The notes under the pieces are model-generated. The model saw only the letters and a list, made by a program, of their open reading frames with translations, did not search any database and had not been told where the DNA came from. A stretch of 64,000 nucleotides of DNA from Nostoc piscinale CENA21 (lineage in GTDB: Bacteria; Cyanobacteriota; Cyanobacteriia; Cyanobacteriales; Nostocaceae): assembly GCF_001298445.1 (NCBI RefSeq), contig NZ_CP012036.1, forward strand, positions 3,811,351-3,875,350, in the 5' to 3' direction. Below, in pieces: positions 18,459-28,310 of the stretch. Position numbers and translations under genes: made by a program. Every line of letters begins with the position of its first letter. The first letter of the stretch is position 1.

Positions 18459-18896
18459 AGACTTCAACTAATAAAGATATACTCTGTCTAGGCAGGCTCA
18501 TTTGTCAGACCTGACGCATAAAGTTTTTTTTGTGGAAAATGGGTTTGGGGGTGTAAGGGTTTTGAATATCTACATACATCCTCAAACCTTTATTACTTTT
18601 TGTTGTCTGATTATTTACCGATTTCTTAAGCACCTTGGCTGCTACTAGATAAACGTTTTGTTGAGCTAGGCGATCGCTACATTAAAATCACGCCTAGAGT
18701 AAGTCGTCAACTGGGACAGATGATCTGATCAAAAATAATTTGTAATATTTTTTGGGAACTTCCATAGTTAAAACAATATTTGGTACACCAAAAATGTCTA
18801 CCTTTGCACCGATCACAGCTGAAGGATATCTGGTGCTATGAATATTTATTAGCACTAAGATGGGTAGGCTGAACAATCTAAAATTTATTGGCAATT
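18459..18896. other. Intergenic region before the hybrid kinase
   Basis: About 440 bases. A HIP1 site lies near 18670. An open minus-strand frame (18694-18894) has only a TTG start and no recognised similarity, so I do not call it. The promoter of the downstream kinase must be here. Confidence 0.35.
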
Positions 18897-21557
18897 ATGC
18901 AGCGTTTGTCGCAATTTGTTAGGGTGAGTGCCAGACATCAACGGCTTTTGATTTTATCACTGGGGCTATTAGCTTTGGTTGCTGCTCATGGAATGGCGCT
19001 GATCTACCGTATTCAGCCAGGGGTTTCTTTGTGGTTTCCACCTTCTGGGGTAGCGATCGCTCTGAGTTTTTGGTTTGGCCTTGATGGTATCATCCTCACA
19101 GGTATTGCTTCTTTCTTGATGGCTCCTGTTTGGGGATTGCATGGTTGGGAGCGATTTATTGGCGTTATCGATATTGTTGAACCCCTGGTTGCTTGGTTAC
19201 TCTACCGTCGTTTTTGGAAGGGTTCGCTGACGTTTCATAGTCTCAAAGATGCTGCTATTTTTACCTTAACTGTACCTTTGTTTGCCAGCAGTAGTTTAGC
19301 TGTGTTTGGTAGTTTAGGTTGGGTGGCTATAGGCAAAATGCCTGCTGCTCACCTTACTGATAGCATTACTCACTGGTGGTTAGGTAATGCGATCGGTATT
19401 ATGGGTTTTACCCCCACAATTTTATTAGTATTAACGCCTTATCTGCAATCTTGGGGTTGGTTATCTCGCTGTCCGACAGCAAATTCTGCATCCCCAACTT
19501 TTAGACTGCCAACTTGTCGTCCTTTGTTATTAGAAGTTACTACTATTTTATTTTTGTGTATTAGTATTGCTTCGGTCACTGTATCAGAAGTTTCTATAAA
19601 TACTAACACAGATTTTAGGTTTCAACAGTTATCTTTTTTGAGCTTTATTCCTGTAATGTGGGCGGCTACTCGCTTCGGAGTTTCTACAGGAATGCTTGTT
19701 TCGACATTTTCCATTTTAATCACACTTTTCTCTTATTTAGTAGTTTATCCTAATGCTATCTTATTGCCGAATTTTCCTGTACAGCCAGAGGTTTTGCATG
19801 TTCATAAATTAAGTTTATTAGTGCAATCGATTGTGACTTTATTGGTTGGGGTTGCCATTACCGAAAGGGCTAAAATTCAAGTAGAACTAGCTATTGAAAA
19901 ATTTAGAATTGGCGAGTATCAAGAACGGGCTGAAATGTCGGAAAAATTAATTAAACTGAATGATTCCTTAAGAGAAACAAATATTCGTTTAGAAGAATCA
20001 AATCGAGAGAAAGATAAATTATTAAAAGCTGAAAAAGCTCTGCGAAATCGCTTGAGTAATATTTTGGAGAGCATGACAGATGCTTTTATTGCCGTTAATC
20101 AAGATTGGCAAATAACTTATGCCAACCAACAAGCAGCTAAAATCAAAGGTGTCACCCCAGAAAGCATGCTGGCTCAAAATTATTGGCAGCAATGGCCAGG
20201 AATGCAAGGTACAGAATTTGAGCGAGAATATTTGCGGGCGATCGCGCAATTAATTCCTGTGCATTTTGAAGCATTATATCCGTCGCAGAATATGTGGCTA
20301 GAAATTCATGCTTATCCTTTTGAAGACGGTTTGGGGATATTTTTTCGGGATATTACTGCACGGAAACAAGCAGAAGTTGAACTAGAAAATCTCTTATTTA
20401 GGGAACAATCGGCGCGGAGTGAAGCGGAAAAGGCGAATAGAATTAAAGACGAGTTTATTGCCGTACTTTCCCATGAATTAAGAACTCCTTTGAATCCGAT
20501 TTTGGGGTGGGTGACATTGCTGAGAAGACGCAAATATGATGATGAAAAACTCACACATGGCTTAGAAACCATTGAGCGGAATGCTAAATTACAAATTCAA
20601 CTCATAGAAGATTTATTAGATGTTTCTCGGATTCAACAGAGAAAAATAATTTTAAATCTTCAGCCTGTAAATCTAATTGATATTCTGCACGCCTCTCTCG
20701 ATACTGTATATCTAGCTGTGGAAGCTAAAAGGATGCAAATTCAAAAAATGATTTGTGTGGATACAGCATGGGTAAAAGGAGATGCAGAACGCCTCCAACA
20801 AATAGTTTGTAATTTGCTTTCCAATGCGATTAAATTTACCCCAAACAGTGGGGCTAAAGTGGAAATTATTTTAGAAAGAGTTGATACCTTTGCTCAAATT
20901 CAAATTCAAGATAATGGTCAAGGTATTAGTCCAGAGTTTCTGCCATTCGTATTTGATTCTTTTCGGCAAGCTGATGGCACAATTACTCGTCAATTTGGTG
21001 GCTTGGGATTAGGGTTAGCAATTGTACGCCATCTCACAGAACTGCATGGAGGAATAGTAGAAGTAGAAAGCCGAGGGGAAGGCATGGGGGCAACATTCAC
21101 TGTGAGATTGCCACTAATGCTGGATTTTATGCCGAAAAATCAACCTATTTCAACAATAGATGAGGTGATAAATTTAGCAGGTTTACATGTTTTGGTAGTA
21201 GATGATGATTTAGATACAGGAAAGTTTTTGACTGTGATATTAGAACAATTTGGTGCTAAAGTCACAGCGATCGCATCTGGTAGCCGAGCCTTAGAATTTT
21301 TAGCCAACAACACAGCAGACTTACTGTTAAGTGATATCGGGATGCCGGGAATTGACGGTTATACTCTTATACGTTTGATTCGCGCCTTACCACCAGAACA
21401 AGGCAGTAACATACCTGCGATCGCGCTGACAGCTTATGCTGGAGAAATCAACCAAAAACAGGCTCTAGAAGCAGGTTTTCAAATCCACTTAGTTAAACCA
21501 GTCCAACAAGAACAATTAATAGGTGCGATCGCCCAAATTTTGGTTAATTTACATTAA
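18897..21557 (+). CDS. MASE1-PAS hybrid sensor histidine kinase with C-terminal receiver
   Basis: A membrane signal-transduction kinase of 886 residues from ATG 18897 (TTG 18888 is an unlikely alternative). Domain order: MASE1 membrane sensor with about eight helices (about 10-310); a coiled coil (about 315-380); PAS domain (about 385-495; SMTDAFIAVNQDWQITYAN); HisKA with phospho-acceptor His near 525 (AVLSHELRTPLNPILG); HATPase_c with the N box NLLSNAIKFTP and GGLGLGLAIV (about 630-745); and a receiver (about 765-885) with phospho-acceptor Asp812 in LLLSDIGMPGIDGY. MASE1 kinases respond to unknown intracellular or membrane cues. No cognate regulator is adjacent, and the attached receiver suggests a phosphorelay. 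Confidence 0.93.
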   Translation: MQRLSQFVRVSARHQRLLILSLGLLALVAAHGMALIYRIQPGVSLWFPPSGVAIALSFWFGLDGIILTGIASFLMAPVWGLHGWERFIGVIDIVEPLVAWLLYRRFWKGSLTFHSLKDAAIFTLTVPLFASSSLAVFGSLGWVAIGKMPAAHLTDSITHWWLGNAIGIMGFTPTILLVLTPYLQSWGWLSRCPTANSASPTFRLPTCRPLLLEVTTILFLCISIASVTVSEVSINTNTDFRFQQLSFLSFIPVMWAATRFGVSTGMLVSTFSILITLFSYLVVYPNAILLPNFPVQPEVLHVHKLSLLVQSIVTLLVGVAITERAKIQVELAIEKFRIGEYQERAEMSEKLIKLNDSLRETNIRLEESNREKDKLLKAEKALRNRLSNILESMTDAFIAVNQDWQITYANQQAAKIKGVTPESMLAQNYWQQWPGMQGTEFEREYLRAIAQLIPVHFEALYPSQNMWLEIHAYPFEDGLGIFFRDITARKQAEVELENLLFREQSARSEAEKANRIKDEFIAVLSHELRTPLNPILGWVTLLRRRKYDDEKLTHGLETIERNAKLQIQLIEDLLDVSRIQQRKIILNLQPVNLIDILHASLDTVYLAVEAKRMQIQKMICVDTAWVKGDAERLQQIVCNLLSNAIKFTPNSGAKVEIILERVDTFAQIQIQDNGQGISPEFLPFVFDSFRQADGTITRQFGGLGLGLAIVRHLTELHGGIVEVESRGEGMGATFTVRLPLMLDFMPKNQPISTIDEVINLAGLHVLVVDDDLDTGKFLTVILEQFGAKVTAIASGSRALEFLANNTADLLLSDIGMPGIDGYTLIRLIRALPPEQGSNIPAIALTAYAGEINQKQALEAGFQIHLVKPVQQEQLIGAIAQILVNLH

Positions 21558-21639
21558 CAGGACTTACGCACAAATAAATTACCCCACCCTAACCCTCCCT
21601 TTGTAAAGGCTACGGTGTACACACAAGTTGCTGCATCGA

Positions 21640-21723
21640 CATTGGCAATGTATCGCCTAACATTGCCAATGTATCGCCTGACATTGTGAATGTATCGCCT
21701 GACGTTGTGAATGTATCGACTCA
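21640..21723. repeat. Four tandem 21-base repeats
   Basis: Four consecutive copies start at 21640, 21661, 21682 and 21703. Each is cattgNNaatgtatcgcctNa or a close variant, with drift increasing toward the right. They sit inside the MITE-like element and account for its asymmetry. There are no spacers, so this is not a CRISPR. Confidence 0.85.
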
Positions 21724-21771
21724 CTCTAAGAGGATGTTTTAAAAGTGGTTTGTTGTGTATATCGACACTTA

Positions 21772-21851
21772 CAGATCCCCCCAACCCCCCTTAAAAAGGG
21801 GGGCTAAGAGCCTCTTAAAGTCCCCCTTAAAAAGGGGGATTTAGGGGGATC
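21772..21851. repeat. C/G-rich palindromic repeat (agatccccc family)
   Basis: Left arm agatccccccaacccccctt pairs with right arm ending gggggatttagggggatct, with two internal cccccttaaaaaggggg palindromes (21785-21803 and 21821-21839). This is a common interspersed hairpin in filamentous cyanobacteria. It may also end transcription of the gene at 21967-24592 or of the kinase. Confidence 0.7.
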
Positions 21852-21966
21852 TAAAATATTTTGCTACCAACAAGAGGACTTTTAAAACATCCTCTAAAAG
21901 ACTTGTGTGTATACCGTAGAAGGGGGTAATTCTACTTTTCTGTACACAACAGGGAGTTAGAAAAGC

Positions 21967-24592
21967 TTATTTCCCAGCAGGAAGTTGTAGTTCTATCCCC
22001 AATTTGTCGCCTATTTCTAGAACATTGTTTGTAAAATCTGTGATACCTGCAATGTGGCCAGCAATTAAACTAGCAGCAGTGAGTAAAGCAATGAGACGCT
22101 TTTTGAGTTTGGGTTTGTTGCGTTCTGGTTCTGGCTTTTGAATTTCTGCTTCTACATCATCAATATCGATAGTGATGTCGTCGCGGATTTCTGGCGGAAA
22201 TTGGGCGACGGTTTGGCGTAGGTTGCTGATTAGTAGCAGTATTTCGGTGATGTTTGCACCACTGGTTTGAGTGAAATCTGAGGCTTGCTGACTGGCTTTG
22301 TCTTTAACTTCGTTAGCAACGTTGGTGATGTTTGAGTTGTGAAAGTTGTTTGTGTTTTGTGTCATAGGTTTATGTTCTGCTTGGTTGTTATTGTAAATCT
22401 GGTTAACAATTGTGAGGCGATCGCGCTCTAACTCATCTCTTTGTAATTTCTGACGCGATTCTAATGATTCGTAGCCGTCTAAAAGTTGACGTAAATTGAG
22501 TTTTAATTTTAATTTGCCGATAGTAACTGTGCTTTCACCCATTGCCTCAAGTCCCAAGAGTTCCTGATAGTCGAGGGGGGGATGATTGGGATAGCCGGGG
22601 ACGGGAACCCATTCAGTTATTTCGAGGTTAGGTAGACTTTTGTGGATTTTGTTAAACACATCGCGGAGGATACCGAGAAATAAGCGGCGGGTTTCTTTAC
22701 GTCTGCTAATGGCGATGAAGATTTTTTTGTCTTCGGGGTCGGCTTTTATCCGCGCAATGTTATAAATTTCGTTGTTTTCTTGATATTGCAGCATTACACC
22801 ACTGCGCCAATAGATTTTGTTATAGATTTTTTCGTGGGTGTTGACGATAAAACGAGAGATAATGCTTTCTGGGAGAACTTTGTAATGGTATTGAAATTCG
22901 AGGGTTTCCCCTTCTAATTCTGTTTGTTCTGGTTGGTCTTTGGGTAGAAGTCCAGCAATCAAGAATTGTGGCGGGTGACATTCTAGGGCAAAGCAAAGCT
23001 CAAATTCTTTCATCAACCCAATCAAATAATTGTGGCGCTGAATGGGGTAACGTTGTGGATTGAGAATACGGCTGAGGTCGGCGGGTGTGAAAATGCCTTT
23101 GGTTTGAGTTTTAAGGATTTCATCGCTCAGGAGCGTGTAAATACCTTCTGTCACCCAGTTGGGTTTGAGGACGTTAGTATCTTTGAGAATGGGATGCTCG
23201 CGGAAGTTGAGAACTAAGCCGAGTCGATGCAGCAAGTCGATGAGTTGCTCTTGGTTTTGTTCTTCGGGAATTTTGTTTTTGTAGCAGATGCCGATATAGT
23301 TGCTGTAGCTGATGAAGTCTTGGGGCATTGATTCGAGTTGTTGTTTCACCTCAAACCATGAGAGGGGTAAAAGGTCGTAGACTTCTTTGAGGTTGGCAAT
23401 TTGCTGAAAAATAGCGGTGCGGAGTTCATCAATGCCGATATTGTCTTGGCAAGAAGTTTCGATAATGGCTTGAATATTGGCATATTTCTCGCGTAATGCT
23501 TTGCGGTTGATGTCGAGGGGTTGTTCGTCTCTTTTGTTGCCAACAATAATCACGGGGGACTGTCCGCCAAAGCTTTCAATTAATTTCAGCCAATATTCAA
23601 TGCGGTTTTCTTCTTCGCTGGTGCGACAATTACAAACTAAGAGATAGAGGCTGCGCTTAGTCAAAAAAAAACTGATGGGTAGCATGATAAATTTCCTGTC
23701 CGCCAAAGTCCCAAACATTCAGGCGGATGTCTTTGGTATTAACCTGCACATTCCAAGTTTCTACATTCAATCCGTCAGTTTGGGGTTGATTTTTATCATA
23801 TTGATTGCGGATTAGTCGCTCGATGAGGGATGTTTTGCCGACGCTACCTTGTCCGACAAGCAGGATTTTAGCTTCATGTAATGGTCGAGTTTTACTTGTG
23901 CGAATTTGCCTCAAGTAATTAAAAATCTTTTGTGGATCTTTTGAATCAAGAATTTCTAAGGGAATCTCGGAGATTTGGTTGGAACTGAGGTCAAGCTGCG
24001 TGAGATTGGTTAATTTAGCCAGCGCCTCTGGTATCTCGGAGATTTGGTTGGAACTGAGGTCAAGCTGCGTGAGATTGGTTAATTTAGTCAGCGCCTCTGG
24101 TATCTCGGTAATTTTGTTGGAACTGAGGTAAAGCTGCGTCAGATTGGTTAATTGCGCCAGCGCCTCTGGTATCTCTGTAATTTGGTTGGAACTGAGGTCA
24201 AGCTGCGTCAGATTGGTTAATTTAGTTATATCTTCAGGTATTTCAGTTAACTCTGCTCGAATTAAAATAAGTTTCTCTAAATGTGGTATTCGAGTTACCA
24301 CACCGGGAATTTTCTTTAAAGGATTACCACTAATATCCAACCTACGCAAATTAGGCAAATCTAATAGTTCAAGCGGCAGAGTTTTTAAATTATTGCCTGA
24401 AACTTTTTGGATATAACGGGTTTCTACGAATTCATACCCTTCAACCTTCTTTCCCAAAATCAAAGACTCAAGCTGCTGCAACTTACCAATTTCCCCAGGT
24501 AACTCAGCTAAATTTTGCCCTGACAAGTCTAACTGTCGCCAACCCTCAGCCGCCGCTTGCTCTATCAGTGCTAACAACTCATCCTGCGTCAT
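21967..24592 (-). pseudogene. LRR-Roc-COR (Roco) protein split by a frameshift
   Basis: Roco proteins couple leucine-rich repeats to a Ras-like GTPase (Roc) and COR dimerisation domain; bacterial ones are suspected signalling or defence switches. From ATG 24592: LRRs (about 20-235) including five near-identical 23-residue units; Roc with Walker A GQGSVGKTSL (247-256), DFGGQE (295-300) and GNKRD; COR (about 400-620); a C-terminal segment with NNFHNSNITNVANEV and a final hydrophobic helix, as in several cyanobacterial multidomain defence-type proteins. The frame breaks in the A9 run 23663-23671 (QFFFD then stop). With eight bases it reads through as QFFLTKRSLYLLVCN, giving about 874 residues. 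As written the GTPase is cut in the middle. It is flanked on both sides by related MITE-like elements. Confidence 0.88.
23945..24235. repeat. 69-base tandem repeats encoding LRR units
   Basis: At least four consecutive 69-base units, nearly identical in DNA (ctctggtatctcggagattt and following), encode 23-residue LRRs of the form LTNLTQLDLSSNQISEIPEA. The DNA-level identity implies recent duplication or gene conversion. Confidence 0.85.
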
Positions 24593-25364
24593 AATTCCAA
24601 GCCAAAGGGTAAAAGGAAAGAAGACTGTTGAAGATGATTTTAGCGGATCAGGGAAAAACTCTATACCATGCTTTGTAACGATTCCTGCGGTGGTCACTGA
24701 GCTTTGTCGAAGTGCGGACTACGCCAGCGCACCTTGATATTTTGTGATTAGTGATCGTGGTTTTTAAATAAAAAACCGCATCTGCACGCATCTGCACGCA
24801 GATAAAGCATCACTATACCACAGCAAAATGCCCCTCAGACTGGAAGTCTGGGGCTACACAAACGAAGTCCGCCTGCGCGGACTAATATATGCAAATAGCC
24901 TGCGTTCGGCTTTGCCGTTGCCGATAGGCTAGGCAGGCTTTGTTCTTGTAGCCGCGACTTCTAGTCGTTCGGCATTATATTTTGTGCAAAATTGGGATGC
25001 TCCCCTGGTAGGCAAGCTACGGTGTACAGACAAGTCTTGAAATCCTACCTAAAGTTTAGTTTCGTCGTCTAGCTTTCGGTTTGGCGATCGCTTTGAAAAC
25101 CTGTCATTGCGTTCGCGTAGCGTCTCGCAGAAAGGAGGAACGACGAAGCGATCGCCAAAACTACGGGATTATGTGATTACTTCGCTCCGTTATCACTGCG
25201 CTCGTAATGACAATTTAAGGAGTCTATAACACCTGAAACCCTTGCAGATACCACTTGTGTGTACACGGTAGCTCCCTTTTCACCCCTTCAGCTGATTCAT
25301 ACATTTGTAGCTTGTTTGTGACACAGCTACTAATTTAATTAAGAGTCCGTAATACTGCTTATTT
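24593..25364. other. Repeat-rich intergenic region
   Basis: About 770 bases without a gene. Contents in order: a duplicated atctgcacgc at 24781-24800; an interspersed palindrome around 24830-24970 (actggaagtctggggctaca with a related cgacttctagtcg); then a second MITE-like element (25015-25273). Short fragments such as tcgcgtagcgtctcgcag also recur in cyanobacterial spacers. Confidence 0.5.
25015..25273. mobile_element. MITE-like palindromic element, copy 2
   Basis: Termini 25015-25035 and 25253-25273 are inverted repeats matching at 19 of 21 bases. Their core is the same as that of the element at 21608-21921 (ctacSgtgtacaSacaagt), while the interiors differ. No coding capacity. Confidence 0.55.
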
Positions 25365-26397
25365 TCAATTTGTTTCTTGAATTTGTAGGCGGATAGTGTG
25401 ATCAGTTGTTCCACTCAGTTGCAGCTCCATAATTTCTGTACCGAGGGGTTCAATGGAACTGAGAAGAGAGCGCAGGTTTGGTGTACTTGCACCTGTATCT
25501 ACATACAATCTATCGGCTAAACTGCTGATGCGTTTCCATGTCATGTATAACTTGCCAATCATTTGTTCCATTTGAGAAGCTTGATTGACTAAATCAGCCG
25601 CAACGCTTAAACAGCCGACTCTGTGGGCTTCTTCTAAGGCGGTTTCTATATCGACATCTTCTTTAACTAGAGCTTGGACTTGTGCCGCAGATTTGAGATA
25701 CTTGGCTAATTGACGGGCTTCTGTAGTTACTTGCTTGATGGTGTCTACGTCTGGGTTGGCAATAATTTCTTTTTGAATAAACTTTTGGTGCTGTTCTGGT
25801 AACTTTTCCATTTCCTTTACCAATGGGGCGATGTAGCGGGGTGGTAAGGAATTGTCTGCGGCTTTTACCTTGACTGGTTCCGGGATTAAATCGGAAGACA
25901 TCGCCATCCATTCATCGGTGAGTTGGCGGACTTCGCGGCGTGTGATGCGATCGCCTTTTTGGGCGGCTTCACTCACCATTTGTTGCACTTCTGGGGCAGA
26001 TTTCGCCGTTTCCACAAAGGCGCGTTTGCTAAAGTTGTTGACTGCGGCTGGTTCTAGTCTACCTTCTTCTAAAAGTGTATCGGCACTGTTGGCTAGTTGA
26101 ATCCAAGAATAAGCTTGACTCTTACTAATTTCGCGTTCCTTTAACCATTTGAGAAAGCCTGTACCCCGCCCGTCGCCGCCTTTTTTTTTCTCTATCACGT
26201 ACAGCCCTTAAAATTCGTCCCCGCCAAATTTCTGTTTGCAGGTCAAAGCGATCGCATACTTGCCAAGCTATATCTAACTGCTGTAAAAAATCAGACTCAG
26301 GAATCTGTTCATCTTCTGGGTCTGGTAATTCAAAACTAAGATCAGTGGGCTGTTGTAGGGCAGCAGCAAGGTCATTAATAGCGTCGGTATCTTGCAC
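25365..26397 (-). pseudogene. Conserved hypothetical protein with homopolymer frameshift
   Basis: Two frames, 26125-26397 and 25365-26198, join into one protein of about 343 residues if one base is removed from the T9 run at 26181-26189. The text RAVRDREKK then continues GGDGRGTGFLKWLKERE instead of RRRRAGYR. The merged protein has an acidic N-terminus, a helix-turn-helix-like segment (ISKSQAYSWIQLANSADTLLE), a basic helical stretch (RITRREVRQLTDEW), a coiled helical middle and a beta end. It may be a DNA-binding protein of a cyanobacterial family I cannot name. The start is GTG 26397. It lies upstream of the Roco region, on the same strand. Confidence 0.7.
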
Positions 26398-26734
26398 GGT
26401 GGATGACTGACTAAAATATGCGTCGGCTTATTATGACACAATCTTTAGGGAGTGGGGAATAAGATACAGATTACCTAGTACAAACCTAGTTTGACGAAAC
26501 TCAAAAATATTACTTAGCTAATTTGCGTTGACGTTGCGATCGCCGAGATTAGAAATAATTGAGCATCAAATAACAGAGGTTCCTATGTGTATATGGTTAG
26601 GAGTAATGAATTGAACTTACGCACAACCATTAACTTTTGAGGCTGGGTGTAAGAGTTAAGGTATCTTCAACTTTTATACCTCTGGCTTTTCCCTTACACC
26701 CCTTCACCCCTAAACCCTCATACCCTTAATTAAC
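26398..26734. other. Intergenic region
   Basis: 337 bases. A gaacttacgcacaacc fragment at about 26618-26633 matches the end motif of interspersed cyanobacterial repeats. Pyrimidine-rich low-complexity sequence follows up to the ychF stop. No gene seen. Confidence 0.4.
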
Positions 26735-27826
26735 CTACACATTAAATAGGAATAACATCACATCTCCTTCTTGGACGATGTACTCTTTTCCTTCACTTCT
26801 GACTAAGCCTTTCTCTTTTGCACTTTTCATTGAACCACTTGCGACTAAATCATCATAAGCAACAGTTTCGGCGCGAATAAATCCGCGTTCAAAATCAGAG
26901 TGAATCACACCTGCGGCTTGGGGTGCAGACATACCTGCGTTAATTGTCCAAGCGCGGGTTTCTTTGGGGCCGCTAGTGAAATATGTCCGCAAACCTAATA
27001 AGGTGTAAGTGGCGCGAATTAAGGATTTTAACCCGCCTTCTTTCACACCTAAAGATTCTAAGAAATCTGCTTTGTCTTCTTCAGCTAATTCCACTAATTC
27101 TGCTTCTACTTGAGCAGAAACGATGACGACTTGAGCATTTTCTTGTGAGGCAATTTGTCGGACTCTTTCGACAAATTCGTTACCTGTAGCTAAGTCATCT
27201 TCTGAAACATTAGCAGCGTAAATAATCGGTTTACTAGTAAGCAATCCTAGCCCTTGAATAATGGCTGCTTCTTCTTCATTTAAACTGACTTGACGGACAG
27301 ATTTACCTTCGTTTAAGGCTGCTACTAATTTTTCGAGAACTGTAATTTCAAACTGAGCGTCTTTGCTGGTGCGGGCTTGTTTGCGGGTACGTTCAATGCG
27401 GCGTTCAATTTGGGCTAAGTCGGATAAACCGAGTTCTAAATTGATAATCTCAATATCCCGCGCTGGATCAACAGAACCAGCAACGTGGATAATATCATCA
27501 TTCTCGAAACAACGTACCACATGAACGATCGCATCTACTTCTCGAATGTGGGATAAAAATTGGTTTCCCAACCCTTCACCTTGACTCGCACCTTTGACTA
27601 AACCGGCAATATCCACAAACTCAACACGGGCTGGGATAATTTGTGCAGAACCAGCAATTTGCGAAAGCACGTTTAACCGCTCATCCGGTACTGAGACAAC
27701 GCCGACATTCGGTTCAATCGTGCAGAAGGGAAAGTTAGCAGCCTCTGCTTTAGCATTGGCTACTAAGGCGTTAAACAAAGTAGATTTTCCGACGTTGGGA
27801 AGTCCGACAATTCCGGCTCTTAGCAT
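26735..27826 (-). CDS. ychF: Redox-regulated ATPase YchF (Obg family)
   Basis: A universally conserved ribosome-associated P-loop protein of the Obg/TRAFAC class that prefers ATP over GTP and modulates translation and oxidative stress responses. Length 363 is exactly typical. Visible are Walker A GLPNVGKSTLFNAL (about 8-21), FPFCTIEPNVGVV, G3 DIAGLVKGAS, the altered base-specificity motif YAANV, and the C-terminal TGS/ubiquitin-like domain ending VLRSEGKEYIVQEGDVMLF-like text (VRSEGKEYIVQEGDVMLFLF). It is followed by a low-complexity spacer and is transcribed alone or after the Pro-rich micro-gene. Confidence 0.97.
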   Translation of the reverse strand: MLRAGIVGLPNVGKSTLFNALVANAKAEAANFPFCTIEPNVGVVSVPDERLNVLSQIAGSAQIIPARVEFVDIAGLVKGASQGEGLGNQFLSHIREVDAIVHVVRCFENDDIIHVAGSVDPARDIEIINLELGLSDLAQIERRIERTRKQARTSKDAQFEITVLEKLVAALNEGKSVRQVSLNEEEAAIIQGLGLLTSKPIIYAANVSEDDLATGNEFVERVRQIASQENAQVVIVSAQVEAELVELAEEDKADFLESLGVKEGGLKSLIRATYTLLGLRTYFTSGPKETRAWTINAGMSAPQAAGVIHSDFERGFIRAETVAYDDLVASGSMKSAKEKGLVRSEGKEYIVQEGDVMLFLFNV

Positions 27827-27871
27827 TTTGGGTTTTAGATTTTAAATTTTGGCTCAAACTACTAAGATAAT

Positions 27872-28093
27872 TCAAACAGGTTCAGGTATGGTTTGGGGAA
27901 TTGGCCCAGGAACAGTTTGGGGAATTGGTGCAGGTACAGTTTCTGGTATAGGCCCCGGTATTGGTTGTGGGATCGGTGCAGGTACGGGTTCTGGTACTGG
28001 TTGGGGGATTTTTGGTTCGGGAGTTGGTAGGGGGTTCGGTTGCGGTGTTGGAATTTGGGGGTCGGGAATCGAAATAGCTTGGATATTAATCAT
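27872..28093 (-). CDS. Pro-rich repetitive small protein (hypothetical)
   Basis: A possible 73-residue protein: MINIQAISIPDPQ then PxP repeats built on PxPIPQT/VPGPIPE units, ending IPEPV. An 18-base repeat underlies it. The strand agrees with ychF (45 bases downstream) and with the nucleotidyltransferase gene upstream. It has no membrane segment and no recognisable domain, and no good ribosome site stands before ATG 28093. The opposite strand is also open and would encode a Gly-rich repeat protein, so coding is not proven for either strand. Confidence 0.35.
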   Translation of the reverse strand: MINIQAISIPDPQIPTPQPNPLPTPEPKIPQPVPEPVPAPIPQPIPGPIPETVPAPIPQTVPGPIPQTIPEPV

Positions 28094-28310
28094 GGGTAGT
28101 TCTTAAATTACCAGACTTCCTCAAGCTAGATGATTACCCTTGATGCTGACATCTTCCTAGGAAATAGGAAAAAGTCTGAAGCATGAAGTCTGAAGTATGA
28201 AATGTAGTAGGTGAGAGGTAACAGAATTAAAGGTCTTTTGTTACTAGAGGCGGAAGGTGTAAGGATATAGATTTTCAACTTCCTTACACCCTTGCAAAGC
28301 AAAGAAATTT

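Larger units (their letters stand above)
21608..21921. mobile_element. MITE-like palindromic element, copy 1
   Basis: The core termini 21610-21628 (ctacggtgtacacacaagt) and 21901-21919 are inverted repeats matching at 18 of 19 bases. A second perfect 17-base inverted pair (21729-21745 and 21879-21895) and a C/G-rich stem (21772-21851) are nested inside. No transposase is encoded. A relative with the same termini lies at 25015-25273. Confidence 0.6.

Noticed and set aside
18694..18894. Minus-strand frame of 66 residues before the hybrid kinase
   Set aside because: It starts at TTG with no ribosome site, and no family was recognised.
21640..21723. CRISPR-like array
   Set aside because: Repeats are directly adjacent with no spacers and diverge in order; no cas genes in the window.
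27849..28106. Gly/Trp-rich plus-strand protein
   Set aside because: The plus strand opposes both neighbouring genes and the text follows an 18-base DNA repeat; reported only as a finding, not as a gene.
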